Positions 35,157-47,267 are shown, counted from the first letter of the stretch. The stretch is DNA of 64,000 nucleotides from Amphibalanus amphitrite (GCF_019059575.1 NW_024881567.1:963001-1027000), one strand, 5' to 3'. The notes: generated from the sequence alone by a model not told the origin. Numbers and translations are program-made.

Positions 35157-35627
35157 TTAAACTAAGTATCGTTCTGTAGGAAGACGACCGAATCAACACG
35201 AATGATGTTTTATGTCTTGTTTTTGTGAAGTGTGTGATGTGCATCGACTGATACCCTGCATCGACTGCTTGTATATTTATGTCAGCATGTAATTGTGTAC
35301 TTGTCAATCTTAACACTGAAGATGACTTTGAATAAAGTCGAAACGTTTGAAAATGGATAAAGCAATTTTATGTCATAAACCTAGTTGGATAGTGTGACAA
35401 AGAGCTGTTCTAGCTGGCCTGGCACCACAAAGGGCAGCGCCATCGGTATATGATGGGCACAGCACGTGATATTCCAACGGTGGCCCCAAACAGCAACAAT
35501 TTCTAGTTTGACCTGACCTGGGAGGTCAACGATTGACCTAATGAGGAAAATTAGGTACCATTGGATTTGTCTTTTCCCCACAAATCTGTTGGTCTTTGCC
35601 GCGAAGCTCTATCTTCAGCAGGAACGA

Positions 35628-36560
35628 AATGTTTATTGATTGTTTATTGAACACTTAAGAACCCATCCATACAACATGGCTATTGGCTATTCTTGAATTC
35701 GTGTCATAGGAGGTGAAAAAGTAAATACAAGGGGATGGTGACGCGATCAAGCACACATAAAAAATACATAGCCCACAAGCACGCATACTTTCTAAAATTG
35801 GCCCAGACGCCGTTTCACATTCCTTTTAAAAGCGCCCGGTGGTTGCTCCCTGACAGCGAGAGGCAGGGCATTGAAAGCCGGCACAGCACGGTACAAAAAT
35901 CTCCTTCGGCCGGACTCGGATCTTATCCGTGGAAGAGCGAGGTCTGCGTCCTGCCGTGTGTTGCGCTCTCTCCCCTCTCCTACTGTGGAGAGCTGCTCGG
36001 CGATATCCTGAGGAGCGCCGGTCACCAACATGCGCTTGAGTAGGCACAGAGTGTGGTAAGTGACCAGTTCACGAGCCGGGAGCCAGGTGAGAGTTGTAAG
36101 TGCGTCACTCACGCGGTCATGCTTGCGCCGCCCCGTGATAACTCGTGCACCGAAGTTAATCACCTTTTGAACACGAGACATGTTTTTGGCGACCGCAGTA
36201 CCATAGACACTGATACAATATCTCACGGTTGACAGAACCAATGCGTTGACAATAGTGATGAGAGTCTCTTTCGGTAGTCTATATCTGGCATGACTAAGAC
36301 CTATAAGAAGACCAGTACATCGTCCGACAAGCTGATCTATATGGTACTCGTAAGACAGCGTGCGGTCCATCACCACGCCCAAGTTTTTGACGCGATCACT
36401 CTCGTGGATGGTACTGCCGCTCACGGTAAGGGTAACAGGCGGAACACCTCGTAACATTTGGCGCGTACCCAAAACTATAAGCTGCGTCTTGCTGGAGTTC
36501 AGTTTCAAGGAATTTTGCATAAACCAGCGATGCAGGGTATTTAGTGCACACTCCATGCGC
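35628..36560 (-). pseudogene. Non-LTR retrotransposon M2, RT thumb/C-terminal part
   Basis: Minus-strand coding begins VKRMECALNTLHRWF at the TTAA junction (36561-36564), continues KLNSSKTQLIVLG, VKNLGVVMDRTLSY and HIDQLVGRCTGLLIGL (RT thumb) and ends FNALPLAVREQPPGAFK with a stop near 35790. The 3' UTR runs to two AATAAA words near 35628-35645. The catalytic part of the same RT is at 49994-50425, and a 13.4-kb TTAA element separates them. The frame is open in this part, so the disabling events are the insertion and the 5' truncation. Confidence 0.88.
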
Positions 36561-36835
36561 TTAAAGGAAATAGTTCACTTTCACGAAATCATTTTTTTTG
36601 CAATGGATTTATGATTTTTTATGTCCAAAATGATCAGCAAAGAAAATAAAACCTTTTTATAACAAAAGATTATTTTCTATATTTTGATATAGGAAGAACT
36701 TTTCAGTTTCTGTAAGGCACACGCGATCCAGTATTAAAAGAGCATGGGTCCCGAAAATTCTTCAGAAACTAGAGAAACTCGAGGGCAGCGCTTTTCGAGT
36801 AGCGCTGCGGCCCGAAGGTTGGGACTTTGAATTGT

Positions 36836-37530
36836 GGAAAAACGCCCGCCCGCCGCAAACCGCAAACACCGCAAAACGCGCAAAACGCACGCCCGAAACG
36901 CCAACGCAAATGTCGCAAAAAAACAAACGCCCGCCCGCCGCCAACCGCAAAAAACGCAAAAACGCCGCAAAAAATAAAACCGCCCGCATCGCACGCACGC
37001 TAACCGCCAACCGAAAACGCCTAAAAGCGCCCAACCACCGCCAACCGAAAACAAATTGAACGCCGCAAACGACGCAAAAAAAGAAAACCACCCGCATCGC
37101 CCGCCGCCAAATACAAACACTACAAAAAGTACAAAACGCCCGCCCGCCGCAAAACGCAAACACCGCAAAACGCGCAAAACGCACGCCCGAAACGCCAACG
37201 CAAACGTCGGAAAAAATCGCCCGACCGCCGCAAACCGCAAAAAAACGCAAAAACGCCGCAAAAAATAAACCGCCCGCATCGCACGCACGCTAACCACCAA
37301 CCGAAAACGCCTAAAAATCGCCCGGTCGCCACCAAACGCAAACACCGCAAAAGAACGCCCGGCCGCCGCAAACAGAAAACAAACCTAACATCGAAAAGGG
37401 CGCAAAAGCACCCGCATCAACCGCCCGCCCGCCGCTAGGCACAAACACTGCAAAAAAACGCCCGCCCGCCGCAAAACGCGAACACCGCAAAAAAGCGCAA
37501 AACCCACGCCCGAAACACCAATGCAATTAA
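36836..37530. repeat. AC/CpG-biased low-complexity repeat
   Basis: For about 700 bp the plus strand is almost only A, C and CG dinucleotides. T is rare, and nearly every G follows a C. A longer unit is visible: the segment from AAACGCCGCAAAAAATAAA through CGCATCGCACGCACGCTAAC occurs near 36955-37010 and again near 37250-37300. ORFs rich in Lys, Arg, Asn or, on the other strand, Phe and Gly are by-products. Confidence 0.85.
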
Positions 37531-37539
37531 GACCAAAGT

Positions 37540-38290
37540 GACGCGAGGCGTTACATGTATGTATATGCGTACCTCACAGTAATTTATTAATGCATGAAAC
37601 TGATTAAAGATTCCTTAATTCTAGCCTGTTTTGGCACTTAATGGCGCAGTTGAGACAAAAATGGCGCACAACAGCCTATTTTATGGCTCGCTTCATATGT
37701 GGCGCAGCCTAGTTTTGTGCACTACCGTTGCAAGTTTCGACGAAACCGGCTCGTCGAAATAAATACGCGTAATATTCCTCAACTTTAGCCACTGTATAGC
37801 TAAAATGACGCACTAGAGACTAAAACGGCGCACATCAGATTATTGTATTGTATTCGTTGCACCGTATGTGGCGCAGGTCATTTTAATGCATCAATGTTGC
37901 AAGTTTCGTCGAAATTGGCCCATAAATGGCAAAGTTATGGCCAAAACGCCTTACATTGAGAGTGCACGTGGTCACTCGAGGTGGGGCGCCACGTGCCACG
38001 TGTGGCCTAAAGACATAAAGCGACCACTCTTTTGTACCATATGAAAGGGGTCGTCAGTGCTCATGGGTAGACTTTCGGGTGCGCCACCATTGTCTCCCAG
38101 CGGCCGATCAAACTTGGCCAATCTTTAAATTAAATTTCGAGGAGCAGCATATACCACGCTTGACACGTGTGCGATTTTGCTCTTAGGCTTATTAGATATT
38201 AGATCTTAAGCGGTTGTTGTTGCGTGGCTAGCGTTCCCAGTACTTTCTCGAAATTAGCATTCTTGGTTTTCTCTTTTTGGCACTCATCGT
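37540..38290. repeat. Left flank Q of the retrotransposon, with a diverged ~160-bp duplication
   Basis: Two diverged copies share TGGCGCACA, ATGTGGCGCAG and TTGCAAGTTTCG (about 37640-37780 and 37805-37930). At 37965-38005 and 38163-38170 there are four CACGTG words, similar to the cluster at 45565-46416. The flank on both sides may therefore be one repeat broken by the retrotransposon. No gene. Confidence 0.5.
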
Positions 38291-38597
38291 TGTGAATTTC
38301 TACTGAATACTGGCGGGGCGGCGGCGGTGCTGCGCCGCGCTCGGTCCGCGTCGGTTTAGTGTCGGCCATTTTGATTTTCCCACCTGGAAAATCGTGATTT
38401 GATCAAACCGGTAAGGTTCTCTGTTCTCTCCTTACTTTTACGTCTCTGTTTTGTTTATTTGCTCCTTTCTCCATCAAAAGTTTCCTTCATACTCGTTTCT
38501 CGGGTGTGCCGCCTGTGAGATCTCGTTTTTTCCAACCCTCTTCGTGCGTTTGGCACGCTTTTTTCGGCGCATTTCCAACCATCTACATTCTCTAAAC

Positions 38598-39999
38598 ATG
38601 GCCCCTCCCCTCTCCCGCCCCCGCCCTCCCCTGACCCGCCCCCTCCTCGAAGATTCCTCTCCGGGCTCGCCTGTTCGAGGCTGGGAGCCGCTAGATGACG
38701 TGCCTGACGGGCAGTCGTTTATCATCCTGACTAGTCCTGATCGGTCCCTCCAGGGCCTGTCACCGTTTCGAATCAAACGAGAACTCGACACCTTAATCGG
38801 CCCGGTTGTCACCGCAAAGGTAGTCCGATCTGGATCTCTTCTAATCCGGGTTAAAAACAAGGCTCAGGCCTCGCTGGCCCTTTCGATCCAGACTTTCCTC
38901 GGCAACGAAGTCGCCGCCAGCCCTGCCACCAAACTGAACTCGGTGGCCGGCACTGTATTTGCCCCATCACTGAAAAACATGGACGAGACGGAGCTCCTAC
39001 ACGAACTGCGGCCGCAGGGGGTCACCCTCGTCACTCGACTCCGCTCGCGTGGCCCCACCCCAAACCCGAGGATCAAAATCCACTTTCTGGGCCTTACCTG
39101 CCCACCGGCTATATACGCGGGATATGAAATCTTGGTGGTCAGGGAATGGGAGCCCAGCCCCCGCCTCTGCCGACAGTGCGGCAGCTACGGCCACAATCAG
39201 ACGACCTGCAGGTCAAAGCGACTGAACTGCCTGAAGTGTGGCACAACCGGCCACAAGGTCGATGAGTGCGACCGGGATCTCTACAGGTGCGGCCACTGTG
39301 GTGGCCCGCACCCAGCCTGGGATCGGATTTGCCCCGCATGGGAGTACCAAAAAAAATAAGCTCAGAGCCAAGCTGGCGCCACCACCCCCGCCTCCACCGT
39401 TCCCGCCGAGTTCCTACTCGGAGTCAGGTGCCTCTGAATATCCGGCGCTCTCGTCCTCTCCACGCAGAGCCTCACTCACCGACACCGTACCGAGTCGCGA
39501 AAACCCGCCGGTCCAGAGTCGCACCCCGAAAGCCCCTGTCCGTCGACAGCTGAGCGCGCCCGAGGCTGTGGAGACCCCCGCGTCTGAGCCGGAGCGGGTG
39601 ACTGAATCGCCCCTCAGCCCGGACGGAAAGCAGACGGAGACGTCGGCCGGTCCTCCGGCTGTCACCCCGGGACAGGCGCAGTGCGACCGCGGCGACGACG
39701 AATCGGTTCCAAACAGCACCGGCAACATGGTGAGGGAGCCATGGGTCGACACTGACAGCATCGTGGACACAGGGGCGGACTCAGACGTTTCTGACACAGA
39801 GACAGTCTCTGCAATCGTGGGTCCGGTGGCCTCTCCGCCCCCCGACTTAGAGGCGGACGAGGCCGCCCCAGCGGCGAGCCAGCAAGTAAGCACAGACACT
39901 CAGCATCCGCGAGCCACGACACGCGCCCCGTCCCCAACCCCGTCAGAGGGGATGAAGACCAGAGCCGCAGCGGCGGCTGCTCGTGAAAAATCCGTTTAA
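38598..39999 (+). pseudogene. ORF1 (Gag-like, three CCHC knuckles) of an RNase H-bearing non-LTR retrotransposon
   Basis: I chose ATG 38598 because it sits in a good context (AAACATGG) and opens the conserved part. ORF1 proteins of this type bind RNA and chaperone nucleic acid. C-terminal knuckles are CRQCGSYGHNQTTC, CLKCGTTGHKVDEC and CGHCGGPHPAWDRIC. The frame stops at 39358, just after an A8 run at 39349-39356; with one A fewer it continues as KNKLRAKLAPPPPPPP into a Pro/Ser/Thr- and acid-rich tail ending AAAAAREKSV at 39999. The break is therefore a +1 indel in a homopolymer. ORF2 starts 19 bp after this stop. Upstream, 38290-38597 is probably the 5' UTR. Confidence 0.8.
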
Positions 40000-40018
40000 C
40001 ACTCAACACACATAAAAC

Positions 40019-43000
40019 ATGCATCGATCTGATGAATTCGTCCTCCAGTGGAACACTTCCTCTCTAGTGAGCCACTGGGGCGAATTCAAGAACTATATAT
40101 TAAATAAAAAGCCGTTGGTAGCCGCCATTCAGGAGACCCATTTTCTGGACTCAGATTCCTCTAATTACAACTTTAACATACGTGGATATATTTTATATAC
40201 AAATAACGTAAATGAAAAACCCCGCCGAGGCGGCTCGGCCCTTTATATTGCTAATAACCTCTTGCATCACGAAATTCAGCTCCGCACCACGCTTAACGCG
40301 GTCGCAGCTCAAGTCAAAATACCGCAACATGACCTTGCCATCCTTTCCCTGTACCTTTCCCTAGCCACCGCTTTTCCTCCTCTGAACTCCGCCAACTGTT
40401 TGTCCAGCTTCCCCACCCCTGCCTAATACTAGGAGATTTTAATGCCCACCACAGATCCTGGGGCTCAACAACGAACAACGCGCGCGGAACACTAATTGAT
40501 AAGATAATGGATTCACTTGATCTCATTTGCATTAACAACCGCACACCCACTTTCACCAGACGCAACCAAGGTCAAGTCATACACTCCGTCATCGACTTGG
40601 CCTTCACAGACACTAACACCGCGACACTTTTCACTCAACACGTCGGAGATGATACATTGTTTAGCGACCATTATCCCATTCACTATCAACTTAATGTCCC
40701 TTCAGGACAAGCCAATTTTACATTTCTTCCTCGTTGGAACTTTAAGAAAGCTGATTGGGCCTCCTTTCAAAAACATATAGATGAACACACTCCCACCCCT
40801 CTCCCTGACATCAACACCTTTTTAAACGTGATTCTCGCTGCTGCTCACCAAAATATTCCCCATACCCACCCCCCACGTGAAAACAAAGCTGCCCCTTGGT
40901 GGAACGCTGACTGCAATCGAGCTGTAGCTCTGCGGAAGCGTGCCTTACGAGTCTTTGACAAATGTATTTGCGATTACCATGAAAATGCACTCCGGAAGGC
41001 CCGATATGATGCTTCACAAATAATACTTAAAGCAAAACAAGGATGGCACTCCTTCTCTAACAACTTTAATAGATTTACTCCCCTTTCTAAAATCTGGTCG
41101 CTAATTAGAGTTTTTTTCTACAAGGCGCAGCACAACTTACAAAATTCCTCATCTCTACATTAACAACACCCACTACGCCACTCCCCTTGAAGTTGCGACA
41201 CAGTTCGCCCAACATTACGCACGAATATCTTCTACTCAACAATACACACAAGTACAACATGACAGCTTTAACACAACACTCGACACCCTCTCCTTCGACT
41301 CAGCAAATACTGAAAATTATAACAAGCACTTTGACTTGTTCGAACTTAGACACGCCATATCTCGATGTGGTGAAACGTCGGTAGGGCCGGATCAGATAGC
41401 CTATCCTTTCTTCAAAAATCTTTCTGAATCCGGCCTTGAAAACCTTTTGATAGTAATTAATAATCTATGGGAAAACAATTTGTACCCCGAGAGCTGGAGA
41501 AACAGTACCATCGTCCCCATCCTAAAACCCTCCAAACCACCCTCCTCCCCCTCTAGTTATAGACCTATATCCCTAACCAGTTGCGCTGCTAAATTGACAG
41601 AACATATGGTCAATGGACGGATTAGGGCATGTCTAGAAGGTAACTACCTCCTCTCTCCACATCAAACAGGATTTAGGTCTGGCCGCTCCACGGCAGACAA
41701 TATAGTCCACCTCATTGATGACATCCAGAAGGGCTTCCAAAATGACATGTATACATTTGCAGTTTTCATTGATTTTCAAAACGCCTTTGATAAAGTAAAT
41801 AAACAAGCCCTTCTGATCAAACTTCATAAGACAGGTATTCGCGGCCACATGGCCCATTATATCTCTAATTTCCTCAAAGATAGAACATTTAACGTACGAT
41901 GCGGTAACACATTTTCTCCCAATCTTAATCAGGATCACGGCCTCCCTCAGGGCAGTGTCCTCTCCCCAACCCTCTTCCTTATTATGATGAACGACCTTTT
42001 TCAAAATCCACCTAGTAGCCTTAAGCATTCTATTTTTGCCGATGATGTGGCCATTTGGGTAACGCGAAGAAACATTGACTCGGCTTTTGCCTATGTTTAA
42101 AACGCAATGGAGGATATTAATAGCTGGTGCGATAAATGGGGCCTAGTCTTGTCCCCCAGCAAAACAGTAGCACTTATATTCTCCCATAAGTCCCGTTTTA
42201 AATTTGATACCGAACTTAAAGTAAAGAACCAAACTATCAAATACGTTAAAACGTTCAAATATCTCGGCATCACACTAGATAGTAGACTCTCCTTTAAACA
42301 TCACTTTGAAGACGTTAAAATGCGTTGCACTAGGCGCCTCAACATACTTAAGTGTATAGCAGGAAAGGATTGGGGTGCTGATCGCAGCACCCTCCTTAAC
42401 CTATACACTTCCCTAATCCGTCCTATCCTGGATTACAACAGTTTTCTATTTGATGATATAGCTTCTAAACAGATCGAATCACTTCAAGTTATACAAAATA
42501 AGGCCCTGCGTATAGTTACAGGAGCCCAATGCACCACAAATATCAAGGCTCTCCACGCAGAATGTAATATTCCTCTTCTCTCTCACCGCCGTAAACTCCA
42601 ACTCCTTCGCTTCTATGCGCGCACTTTCTTGTCCCCTTATTCGCCTTCGCACCGCATTGTCTCCAATCGATATACGGACGACCCTCCCACAACGGCCCAA
42701 CTCAAATACCCGATAATCGCCTATCGCATAGAAAGGACACTTAGTGATTTCCAGTTGGATTTTCCATCTATTTTTCATCGGCCACCCATCTCTTCTTTCT
42801 TTCTGCCAGCCATAGAGAATGTTGCATTCCTGTACGCAGAGGCAAAATCAAAAGTCACAAAACAAGAAAGCATTCAACTTTTCTATGAGCATAAAGAAGA
42901 ACATAAAGACTATGCATACATATATACAGATGGTTCAGTTTGTGACGGGAGGACGGCAGCCGCAGTCACATCTGACCATCATAACAAAACAAGTAGGCTA

Positions 43001-44936
43001 CACGATGACCATAGCATATTTAGTGCTGAGTTGATAGCCATTCACTCAGCACTCAAATATGTCTCGTCGAAAAACATAGAAAAGGCTGTGATCTGCACAG
43101 ACTCAGCTTCATCGGTAAAGGCAATAGCTCACAGAAAAATGGAAAAAAAACGAAATCGTTTATAAAATAAAAAAGATGATTATTGGCTTTACCGATGAAA
43201 ACAAACACGTCATTCTCCTGTGGATTCCGTCCCACGTTGGAATACAGGGGAATGAAAAAGCGGACAAGCTAGCCAAAGAAGGTCTTCATCTCCCATCTCG
43301 AAATCATCTCGCTCTCCCCCTTCCGGATTTTCTGTCTTCGCTCTTCCGTGCCTTCCAGAGATACCGCCAAAAATGCTGGATAGCTGATCATACACCACAT
43401 CTCTTCTCCATTAACCCGCGCCCCGTTGGGCTCTGCCGAGCAACGCGCCCCGTTGGGGGGGGGGGCCATTTTGGCCCCCCCCTAAGATCTCGAGAACCAC
43501 GCAACGTAGCGACAAGCGGCAAACGGTGTTGGATAGCCCTATCAGGGAACTACCTTGTGACCCAATTTTATTGACCTAGGTCAAACCGATGACGTCACAG
43601 GTCAGGTCAAAGGTCCAATTTTCACCGTTTACAGGCATTTCAAGAAATGCGTTGTAAAATCGAGTAAAATGCATTTCATTGAAAATCATCGATGGGGAAA
43701 TGTTCTTCAAACACATATTTTGCTAGTTGAGGTCACTGATACCAGGTCAGGTCACTGAGGTCAGGTCACTGGGGGGTCACAATATGAAAGTGTCGTGCGA
43801 TACATGTTTTATGGTCAATTTTACATGACAAATGCGATTATGTGGGTCAGGCAGCCTTTGGGGCCAGCTTAGGTCACGTTTTGGTCAAGGTCAGGTCAAG
43901 GTCAGGTCAAGGTCAGGTCAAATAAGGTCAAATTTCAAAGTTGATATTTTTGCATAAAATGGGTATCGAATCGATGCAGCTCGTCACGGGGAGTTCAATG
44001 GTGGTCTTTGTTTTGCCGTACGAGGTCTAGAATCGCTAAAAATTGAGTTCAAAAATTTGACGTCATCATTTTTGAACAGTTTTTTCGCTATAACTTGGCC
44101 AAAAAACGAGATATCGATCTGAAATTTGGTATGTATATAGAAGAGCGCAGGGACTATCACATATATTCCGGTTTTTTCGAAATTCGGAAAAATTTTGGAT
44201 TTTTTTTTAGTTTTTCTAAAAAAATCAATTTTTTGAAATTTTTTGGGTCAAAAACCCAAAATTTTGAAAATCCGAGATAGCAGTTTTGTAGCGCCGCTTT
44301 TTATCTATTAGACCATATAAAGAACTTTGAAATTGCTTGATACCTGTAGATTTGGTGAGCGTTTCAAGATTGCATGTTTTTTGCTCATTTTTGCTCGAAC
44401 ATGACCTCAGTTTGACCTCAATAACTCCTGACCTAAGGTGACCTAAGACTTGAAATTTGGTGTGAAGGTGTCAAATTGATGCCCGGAAAGGTACTGAAAA
44501 TTTGGCGGCGCTGCGCGCCGCCGTTTTCTTGCTATTCAGGAAAAACCACAGGGGGGGCCAAAATGGCCCCCCCCCCAACGGGGCGAGGGTTAAACCGAAA
44601 CTTTGCCATTTCTACTCTTCCCATCAAAACACAAGGATCAAAGAGAGAGTCCTAGCCAGGCTCCGGCTCGGCCACACCCAACTCACCCACAGCTACATCC
44701 TGGACAGAGCACCTCCACCCATATGCCACCACTGCCGCGACCACCCACGCTACACCATCTCACACTTCCTCCTCCACTGCCCACACCTACACCAACACCG
44801 CAGACATATAGTACAATACATTAGCACACATGGACTCTCTCTCGACCTTCCGACTCTCCTGGGCGACACTCATCCGGATATCCACGACCTTCTGTTCGTC
44901 TTTCTCGCCGACGCTCGGATCATCAAGAGCCTTTAG
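40019..44936 (+). pseudogene. ORF2 (AP endonuclease, RT, RNase H) of the same non-LTR retrotransposon, broken
   Basis: AP-endonuclease motifs: LQWNTSSL, AAIQETHF (Glu), LILGDFNAHHRSWGS (Asp-Asn), FSDHYPI (Asp-His). RT motifs: GPDQIAYPFFKNL, SYRPISLTS, FIDFQNAFDKV (catalytic Asp), GLPQGSVLSPTLF, FADDVAIW (FADD). RNase H: YIYTDGS, FSAELIAI, CTDSASSVKAI, WIPSHVGIQGNEKAD, completing the D-E-D-D set. The C-terminus has CHHCRDHPRYTISHFLLHC. Breaks: a frameshift near 40362, one at a T7 run near 41107, a stop TAA at 42098-42100, one at an A8 run near 43143, and TTAA element H1 (43415-44589). Domain order with RNase H suggests the I/R1/Jockey group. All domains are present, so this was recently full length. 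Confidence 0.88.
43415..44589. mobile_element. Family H TTAA element H1, 1,175 bp, inside ORF2
   Basis: TTAA lies at 43411-43414 and 44590-44593. Termini are CCCGCGCCCCGTTGGG and CCCAACGGGGCGAGGG. The hairpin core is CCATTTTGG on the left and CCAAAATGG on the right. The palindrome GGCGGCGC-TGC-GCGCCGCC is at 44504-44522. An AGGTCAAGGTC array lies at 43875-43925. Removing it restores FSIKPKLCHFYSS in the ORF2 frame. H2 (57439-58590) is a close relative. Confidence 0.9.
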
Positions 44937-45290
44937 CGTGTTAGGGCCGCGGCTGCCGCCCCTAAAACGCTAACCAGAGCCCTCGTCTCCCGGCTCACCC
45001 CCAAACGCACACACTAATTAATCGCGGTTACAGGGCTTTTTCCCTCGCGCCGTTTTGGCTTAGGTGCGAGGTTTTTGCCCTTTGCGTTAGGCGTCGGGTT
45101 TTTTTATTATTTAGGACTTTTTCGCCCGACTATTACACCCCACAACAAGGCCCCGCCGGGGGGCTGGAGCCTAGAAGGTCTTATACCTTCTGTCAGTGCG
45201 ATGAAAGCTTCCCGGCTCCATTACACTGACACCAGCTCACAAGTGTTCATGTCTATTATGTATTGTTAATAAAAGTCATTCCCACTGTTG
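44937..45290 (+). terminator. 3' UTR and poly(A) signal of the RNase H retrotransposon
   Basis: A GC-rich 3' UTR of about 330 bp ends in AATAAAA at 45269-45275. No clear poly(A) tail or target duplication follows, so the exact element end is uncertain. Confidence 0.55.
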
Positions 45291-47106
45291 TGTTTGCGAC
45301 TCCAGACATCTCGGCTCTTTGGCTATACACGTAAGTACCTCCCTTAGCTTTGATTCCACATTAAGATAGGATCCCACGTTGTTTTTGCTACCGGGTTCAC
45401 ATAAACCGGTTTAACGTAAGACTTGCTGCCCGGCGAAAATTGCCGGAGTAACTGCCCCCTGCTCGGGTATGGCACTAGGCCGACCGAGCAAAAAAAAAAT
45501 CTTTAAATTAGGGTTTACCTCACTATCCGTCACAATATCTCCGGAATGGAGAACCCCGGGCGGCCACGTGCTTGACACGTGGTAGACCCAACACCGTTGG
45601 TTATTGTCGCAACCGACTTGGAACTCTGGCTCAAACCCATGCATTGAGGTTATCACCTGAGCGTAATTATGCACCAATGGCTACCTACCCCAAAATGCTA
45701 CACCCACGTGGCGCACGTGCGAAAACACGTGCACCACGTGATGAGGTGTGCAACTAGCCTGGAGCATCCCCTTGACGACTGCCCTCGATTGGTGCCGCTG
45801 GCGCGCATTGTTTGCGCGGCACAGGCCATCATACCAGCAGTGGTCAAATTTTCACTGGGGTGGTCCACTCAAACAAGTGCGGGGCGTGCACGTGCATTTC
45901 AATCGCCCCATATATGGCCTATGCCACGTGGTAGGCGACATGTGGGTGCATATCATACTGTAACATTTTCAAAATCTAACGTGGGAATTTTGAGGAAAAT
46001 CGATTTTAGTAATTTTTTCAAGAAATCCCATTGACTTAACACGTGAAAATTTGGGCGCGTGCCACGTGCAAAAAAGTTAATTATATTTCAAGCGATCAAC
46101 ATTGGCGAACGCATCCCCTGACCGACTACCCGCACTCAAAAAACAAAGAAAATCTATCGAGCCGATTTTGAGCAAATCAAGAAAAACCGTTTTGGCCCAT
46201 TTCGTAACGTTAAACCAATGGCGGCTGCACGTGCAATTTACACCCCCTTCCCGAGGCTGCCCGAAACGGCGTTGCCGGCTCATGGTAGATGCCGGGGCGG
46301 CCACCCAGCCCATAGAAGCCCATCGCATTACAATTACCCGTCTGCGAGAAATGCGATGCCGAAAATCCACCTAATGTTGAAGCCTATGGGCCTAAAACAC
46401 GTGCACGTGCCACGTGCAAGAAAAATAATTATATTCTTAGCTGAGGGTGTTTCGTGGTAGATAATCTGCGGGGGCAGCTGCCCTGAAAATTTCATCAAAA
46501 TCTATCGGTTCGTGTGCAAACGGTGCAAGGTGCCCCAATTCGCTGCACCAAACACGAATCCTATCCCGAAATGGAAACACCCTCAGTTTGTTTTTCAATA
46601 GAAAAACACAATTCTAAAGAATAGTGTTTGTCTAATGAAGAAACAACCTTCGGGTATTATCGCGGCCACCGGCATTTGGGCGATTTGGGCGATCTGCTCG
46701 TGCTTTTGTTACTGGAGCGCCTCTTTCCCCGAGATTGCGCCGGCCGCCTGCCATGGACGAAAAATACACGACTTTGAAATCCGGTTGATCGTGGGAAAAT
46801 ACCGCCGGAGGTCTCGGCTATATGCAGGAATTCACCGGGATGTATAGTATATACCATTGCCTCGATGTATACGCTATAGCCTGCAAGCTGGCTTTGGTGC
46901 AAACTGCATACATGTCAAACATGGTATAGGGCGGATTGTCGATTGATGTAAGCGAATCAGACGTTCAATTGACAATTTCCGATTCTTATTCGATAATTAC
47001 GGCCAATTATATTTTATTTTAGGAAGTGTTATTAGGAGCGGAGCAATAAAATCTCATTTCTCCCCTGTCTCTTTACCTATCTCTCAAATCCCTTGCTCAC
47101 TCATCT
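45291..47106. other. Right flank Q of the retrotransposon, mostly unassigned
   Basis: No gene is recognised. The striking content is a cluster of CACGTG words (see 45565-46416). The paired hairpin ACCGGGTTCACATAAACCGGT lies near 45391. From 46640 to 47100 I see nothing in particular. Confidence 0.4.
45565..46416. promoter_or_regulatory. Cluster of 14 CACGTG E-box palindromes
   Basis: CACGTG occurs at 45565, 45576, 45705, 45714, 45726, 45735, 45889, 45925, 46040, 46063, 46228, 46398, 46404 and 46411. Random expectation for a specific hexamer in 852 bp is about 0.2. Several are embedded in larger GTGCACGTGC or CCACGTGG palindromes. CACGTG is the bHLH E-box (Myc/Max and Clock type). Whether it acts as such here is unknown. 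Confidence 0.75.
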
Positions 47107-47114
47107 TTCCTCTC

Positions 47115-47267
47115 CATAGGCGGCGGAACGGGGAGGGCACCGGGGCACCGTCCCCCCTTTGATTTTGGCATTTTAACATTAGCCCTATGGGCGTTGCATG
47201 GAAAGAATGGGACCAAAAGTTAGCAGTGCCCCCCCCCCCCTTAACTGAAGGTGTTCCGCCGCTACTG
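47115..47267. mobile_element. hAT-like MITE U, 153 bp
   Basis: The 8-bp duplication TTCCTCTC lies at 47107-47114 and 47268-47275. Ends are CATAGGCGGCGGAAC and GTTCCGCCGCTACTG. The interior holds C runs only. Confidence 0.8.

Larger units (their letters stand above)
33361..35376 (+). mobile_element. Penelope-like element PLE2, plus-strand arm, holding D1
   Basis: This arm is an inverted duplicate of 31968-32825, starting at CTAGAGCTAAGATCC (within the linker) and ending at TTATGTCAT before the target duplication AAACCTAGTTGG (35377-35388). A D-family element sits at a TTAA inside the arm, splitting it at 33969/35157. Confidence 0.87.
31363..35627. mobile_element. Family E element E2 (reverse orientation), split by a Penelope pair
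   Basis: E sequence occupies 31363-31967 and 35377-35627, matching E1 in reverse complement: the GGGTGCCACC end with CCCTCGCCCGCACATGG, the AGCTTTTGACAC block, CATGTTGTTCGACGATG, AGGTCA-type repeats, CATATACCGATGAC, and GCGAAGCTCTATCTTC. The left terminus lacks an intact TTAA. The right end stops at AACGAAATG where the non-LTR element M2 begins. Confidence 0.65.

Noticed and set aside
36734-37345. Long Phe/Arg/Gly-rich ORFs on the minus strand (up to 203 codons)
   Set aside because: They arise from the AC/CpG-biased repeat, where stops are scarce; overlapping frames are equally open.
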